DNA of 6,733 bases, taken from Bacillota bacterium. GTDB lineage: Bacteria > Bacillota_A > Clostridia > Peptostreptococcales > Anaerovoracaceae. The stretch spans positions 1-6,733 of the forward strand of contig JAFRWQ010000149.1 in assembly GCA_017437925.1 (NCBI GenBank), given 5' to 3'. Shown in pieces: positions 4,952 to 6,733 of the stretch (positions within the stretch are counted from its first letter, which is position 1; each line of letters opens with the position of its first letter). The notes beneath the pieces were generated by a model. It was not told the DNA's origin, ran no database searches, and was given only the letters and a program-made list of their open reading frames with translations. The position numbers and the translations under genes were made by a program.

Positions 4952-6182
4952 AATACCAGGCGGAACGGCGCTTCTTTCGCACCAGTCCGCAGATGACCGC
5001 GGTCAAGATAAGGCCCGCCAGGATGCCGGCGGTCCAGTATACCCCCGCCGGGAGCCCCCCGCTTATCTTGAGATCCTCCCAGAGCTTGCCTATGTACTCC
5101 AGGGTCTCGGGCGAAAGGTTCCTCATGGCATTGACCTCAAGCTCCTCGGCGAAGCGGAAGCCCTCCGGGTAGAGCACCTCCATCACGTACTCGCCCATAT
5201 CCTCCCGATACTCCTCGTTCTCGAAGACCAGAGAATTGGGCGAAGCGTAGAAGATGAACTCGGCGCAGGCTATGGCCGGCTCCTCGGAGAGCAGGTAATT
5301 GATGAAAAGAGCGGCGTTTTCGGGGTTCTCGCTGCCCTTGGGTATGCACATGGCGTCGACGAAGAGGCTGGTGTTCTCCGGATAGAAGAAGCGCAGGTCC
5401 TCGTTGACCTCGAGCATGGTGAAGAAGTCGCCGGCGTAGTAGGAGCCTATGGCGGCCTCCCCCGACTCCATCTTGTTGTATATCTCGTCCATGACGTAGC
5501 TTTGGATCAGGGGTTTCTGCTCGAGAAGCTTGTCGTAGCAGGCCTTCCAGTCGGCTGGGTCCTCGGTGTTGAGGTCTATGCCCAGCAGGTACTGGGCGGT
5601 GGCGAAGGCGTCGCGGGAGTTGTTGAACTGCAGCATGCGGCCGGCATACTTTTTGTTCCACAGAAGCTCCCACCCTGTGCAGTCCTCTTCGTCCACCTGC
5701 TCGGCGTTGTATATGATCCCCACCCTGCCGTAGGTGTAGGGCACCGAATATTTATCCTCGGGGTCGTAGTAGAGGCCTCTGAAGTCTTCGCCAATATAAT
5801 CGTACCAGCACTCTGCCCCGTAGTCCTCGCAGACCTGCTCGATGTTCACGGGCAGCAGCAGGCCCTCGGTCCTGAGCCTGTCTATCATGTAGTCGGAGGG
5901 GAAGATTACGTCGTACCTCGAGGTCCCCCCGCTGATCTTGGCGTAGAGGTCCTCGTTGGAATCGTAGGTGGTCAGGTAGACCTTCATGGTCTTTCCGGTC
6001 AGCTCCTCGTAGTACTCCTCAAAGCCCGAGAGGACATCCATGGTATCGTAGGACCCGTCCGCCAGGTACTCGCCCCAGTTATAGACGTAGAGCACCTCGT
6101 CGGTCTTTCCGCAGGACGAGAGCGCAAGGGCGGCGAAGCATATGAGGATCAGAAGGGCTGCGGATCTCAGCGCTTTTCTCAT
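4950..6182 (-). CDS. potD: Spermidine/putrescine-type ABC transporter substrate-binding lipoprotein with C-terminal membrane helix
   Basis: A 410-residue extracytoplasmic solute-binding protein of the PotD/PotF family. An N-terminal signal (RK followed by a hydrophobic run 8-21) ends in the lipobox LSSC, predicting lipid attachment at C24. The mature protein starts with the family-typical VYNWGEYL (33-40) and continues with FPSDYMIDRL (94-103), VPYTYGRVGIIYN (147-159), the WELLWNKKYAGR region (171-182), SRDAF (189-193), GSYYAGD (246-252), FVDAMCIPKGSENPENAALF (274-293) and YASPN (312-316). In E. coli PotD the equivalent of F274-V-D276 is W-V-D, in the polyamine site; the Asp is kept and Trp is replaced by Phe. 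Residues 381-401 form a membrane helix followed by RKKRR, which most PotD proteins lack. ATG overlaps the potC stop by 4 nt (ATGA); AGGAGG is 10 nt upstream. Substrate is probably a polyamine, though a related cationic compound is possible. Confidence 0.93.
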   Translation of the reverse strand: MRKALRSAALLILICFAALALSSCGKTDEVLYVYNWGEYLADGSYDTMDVLSGFEEYYEELTGKTMKVYLTTYDSNEDLYAKISGGTSRYDVIFPSDYMIDRLRTEGLLLPVNIEQVCEDYGAECWYDYIGEDFRGLYYDPEDKYSVPYTYGRVGIIYNAEQVDEEDCTGWELLWNKKYAGRMLQFNNSRDAFATAQYLLGIDLNTEDPADWKACYDKLLEQKPLIQSYVMDEIYNKMESGEAAIGSYYAGDFFTMLEVNEDLRFFYPENTSLFVDAMCIPKGSENPENAALFINYLLSEEPAIACAEFIFYASPNSLVFENEEYREDMGEYVMEVLYPEGFRFAEELEVNAMRNLSPETLEYIGKLWEDLKISGGLPAGVYWTAGILAGLILTAVICGLVRKKRRSAWY

Positions 6183-6733
6183 AAGGCCATGTCCTCCTCT
6201 CTTCCGCCCAGCAGGTTGTAGACCAGAAGGAGCAGCAGCACCGCGGCGAAAATCAAAGTGGACAGGGCGTAGATGTCGGGCTTTACGCTCTTCTTGATCA
6301 TGGCGAAAATGTGTATCGTAAGGGTCTCGAAGCCCGCGCCGCTGGTGAAGTTGCTTATGACGAAGTCATCGAACGAGAGGGTGAAGGCCATTATGAAGCC
6401 GGTAACTATGCCCGGGCTTATGAAGGGCAGCTCCACCTTCATAAACGACTGCAGGGGCGTGCAGCCCAGGTCCATGGCAGCCTCGGGGAGGCTCTTGTCC
6501 ATCTGCTTGAGCTTAGGCAGCACCGAAAGTATCACGTAGGGCAGGCAGAAGGTCACGTGGGCTATGAGCAGGGTGTAAAAGCTCAGCACCGGCGAAAAGC
6601 CGAAGAGAGACGCCGCGAAGACGAAAAGCAGCATCAGCGAGATACCTGTCACTATGTCGGGGTTCATCATGGGGATGTTGGTGACGCTCATGACCGCGGC
6701 CTTGAGCCTCTGCGACCTCATGCGGTCTATGCC
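6179..6733 (-). CDS. potC: Spermidine/putrescine-type ABC transporter permease PotC, C-terminal part (5' end outside window)
   Basis: Inner-membrane permease subunit of a polyamine-type ABC importer. The frame is open to the window edge, reading GIDRMRSQ at the upstream end, so about 184 of an expected 260-270 residues are present and the ATG at 6721 is internal. Features are MNPDIVTGISLMLLF (a membrane segment usual in PotC), a second helix around SFYTLLIAHVTFCLPYVIL, and the EAA loop: EAAMDLGCTPLQSFMKVELP, followed by SPGIVTGFIMAFTLSFDDF. That loop contacts the ATPase (PotA). FTSGAGFETLTIHIFAMIKK and a last helix FAAVLLLLLVYNLL complete the protein. The LSFDDF stretch matches LSLDDV in E. 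coli PotC. The TGA stop overlaps the potD start by 4 nt, indicating translational coupling. potB and potA would be expected upstream, beyond the window. Confidence 0.92.
   Translation of the reverse strand, partial: GIDRMRSQRLKAAVMSVTNIPMMNPDIVTGISLMLLFVFAASLFGFSPVLSFYTLLIAHVTFCLPYVILSVLPKLKQMDKSLPEAAMDLGCTPLQSFMKVELPFISPGIVTGFIMAFTLSFDDFVISNFTSGAGFETLTIHIFAMIKKSVKPDIYALSTLIFAAVLLLLLVYNLLGGREEDMAL

Noticed and set aside
4914..6221. A 435-codon open frame on the plus strand opposite potD
   Set aside because: It is the antisense shadow of potD. Its translation is rich in low-complexity V/L/G/E without recognisable domains, no good ribosome binding site is seen, and potD itself matches its family throughout.
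1..6733. Mobile elements, CRISPR arrays, tRNA or rRNA genes, riboswitches
   Set aside because: No transposase or integrase motifs, no repeated spacer structure, no clover-leaf or conserved RNA sequence was recognised on either strand; the space is almost fully occupied by six ordinary genes.

Overview
The window looks like a chromosomal segment of a GC-rich anaerobic bacterium. The best guess is a clostridial Firmicute or a member of the Synergistetes. The reasons are very strong AGGAGG-type ribosome binding sites before most genes, tightly packed operon structure, a ferredoxin-fused electron-transfer flavoprotein typical of strict anaerobes, and frequent use of the ATA isoleucine codon despite high GC. 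This placement is inference from style and gene content only.

Left edge (1-562, + strand): the C-terminal part of a CitMHS-family metal-citrate/proton symporter, followed by a clear intrinsic terminator. Positions 563-781 form a gene-free convergent intergenic region with two hairpins. The second, a 10-bp stem, sits downstream of the minus-strand genes and could stop transcription from either side.

The rest (782-6733, - strand) reads right to left as one apparent operon: potC (partial), potD, a GlcD-type FAD-binding 2-hydroxyacid dehydrogenase, etfB, etfA with an N-terminal 2x[4Fe-4S] ferredoxin domain, and a cysteine-cluster (YkgJ-like) protein. potC and potD overlap by 4 nt (ATGA). The glcD Shine-Dalgarno overlaps the potD stop codon. 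The glcD stop abuts the etfB start, and etfB and etfA overlap by 1 nt. Only the last gene is separated by a larger gap (85 nt). The operon promoter and the upstream pot genes lie outside the window.

Functionally, the GlcD-EtfB-EtfA(ferredoxin) trio has the same composition as the lactate dehydrogenase/Etf complex of acetogens (LctBCD of Acetobacterium woodii). That complex oxidises lactate with NAD+ by using reduced ferredoxin in flavin-based electron confurcation. Here a similar soluble complex probably oxidises lactate or another 2-hydroxyacid, but the true substrate cannot be read from sequence. The unusual point is the direct coupling of this complex to a spermidine/putrescine-type ABC transporter, rather than to a lactate permease, racemase or regulator. 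The PotD protein also carries both a lipobox and a C-terminal membrane helix. I see no mobile element, CRISPR array, RNA gene or clearly unprecedented system; the notable points are combinations and details of known families.
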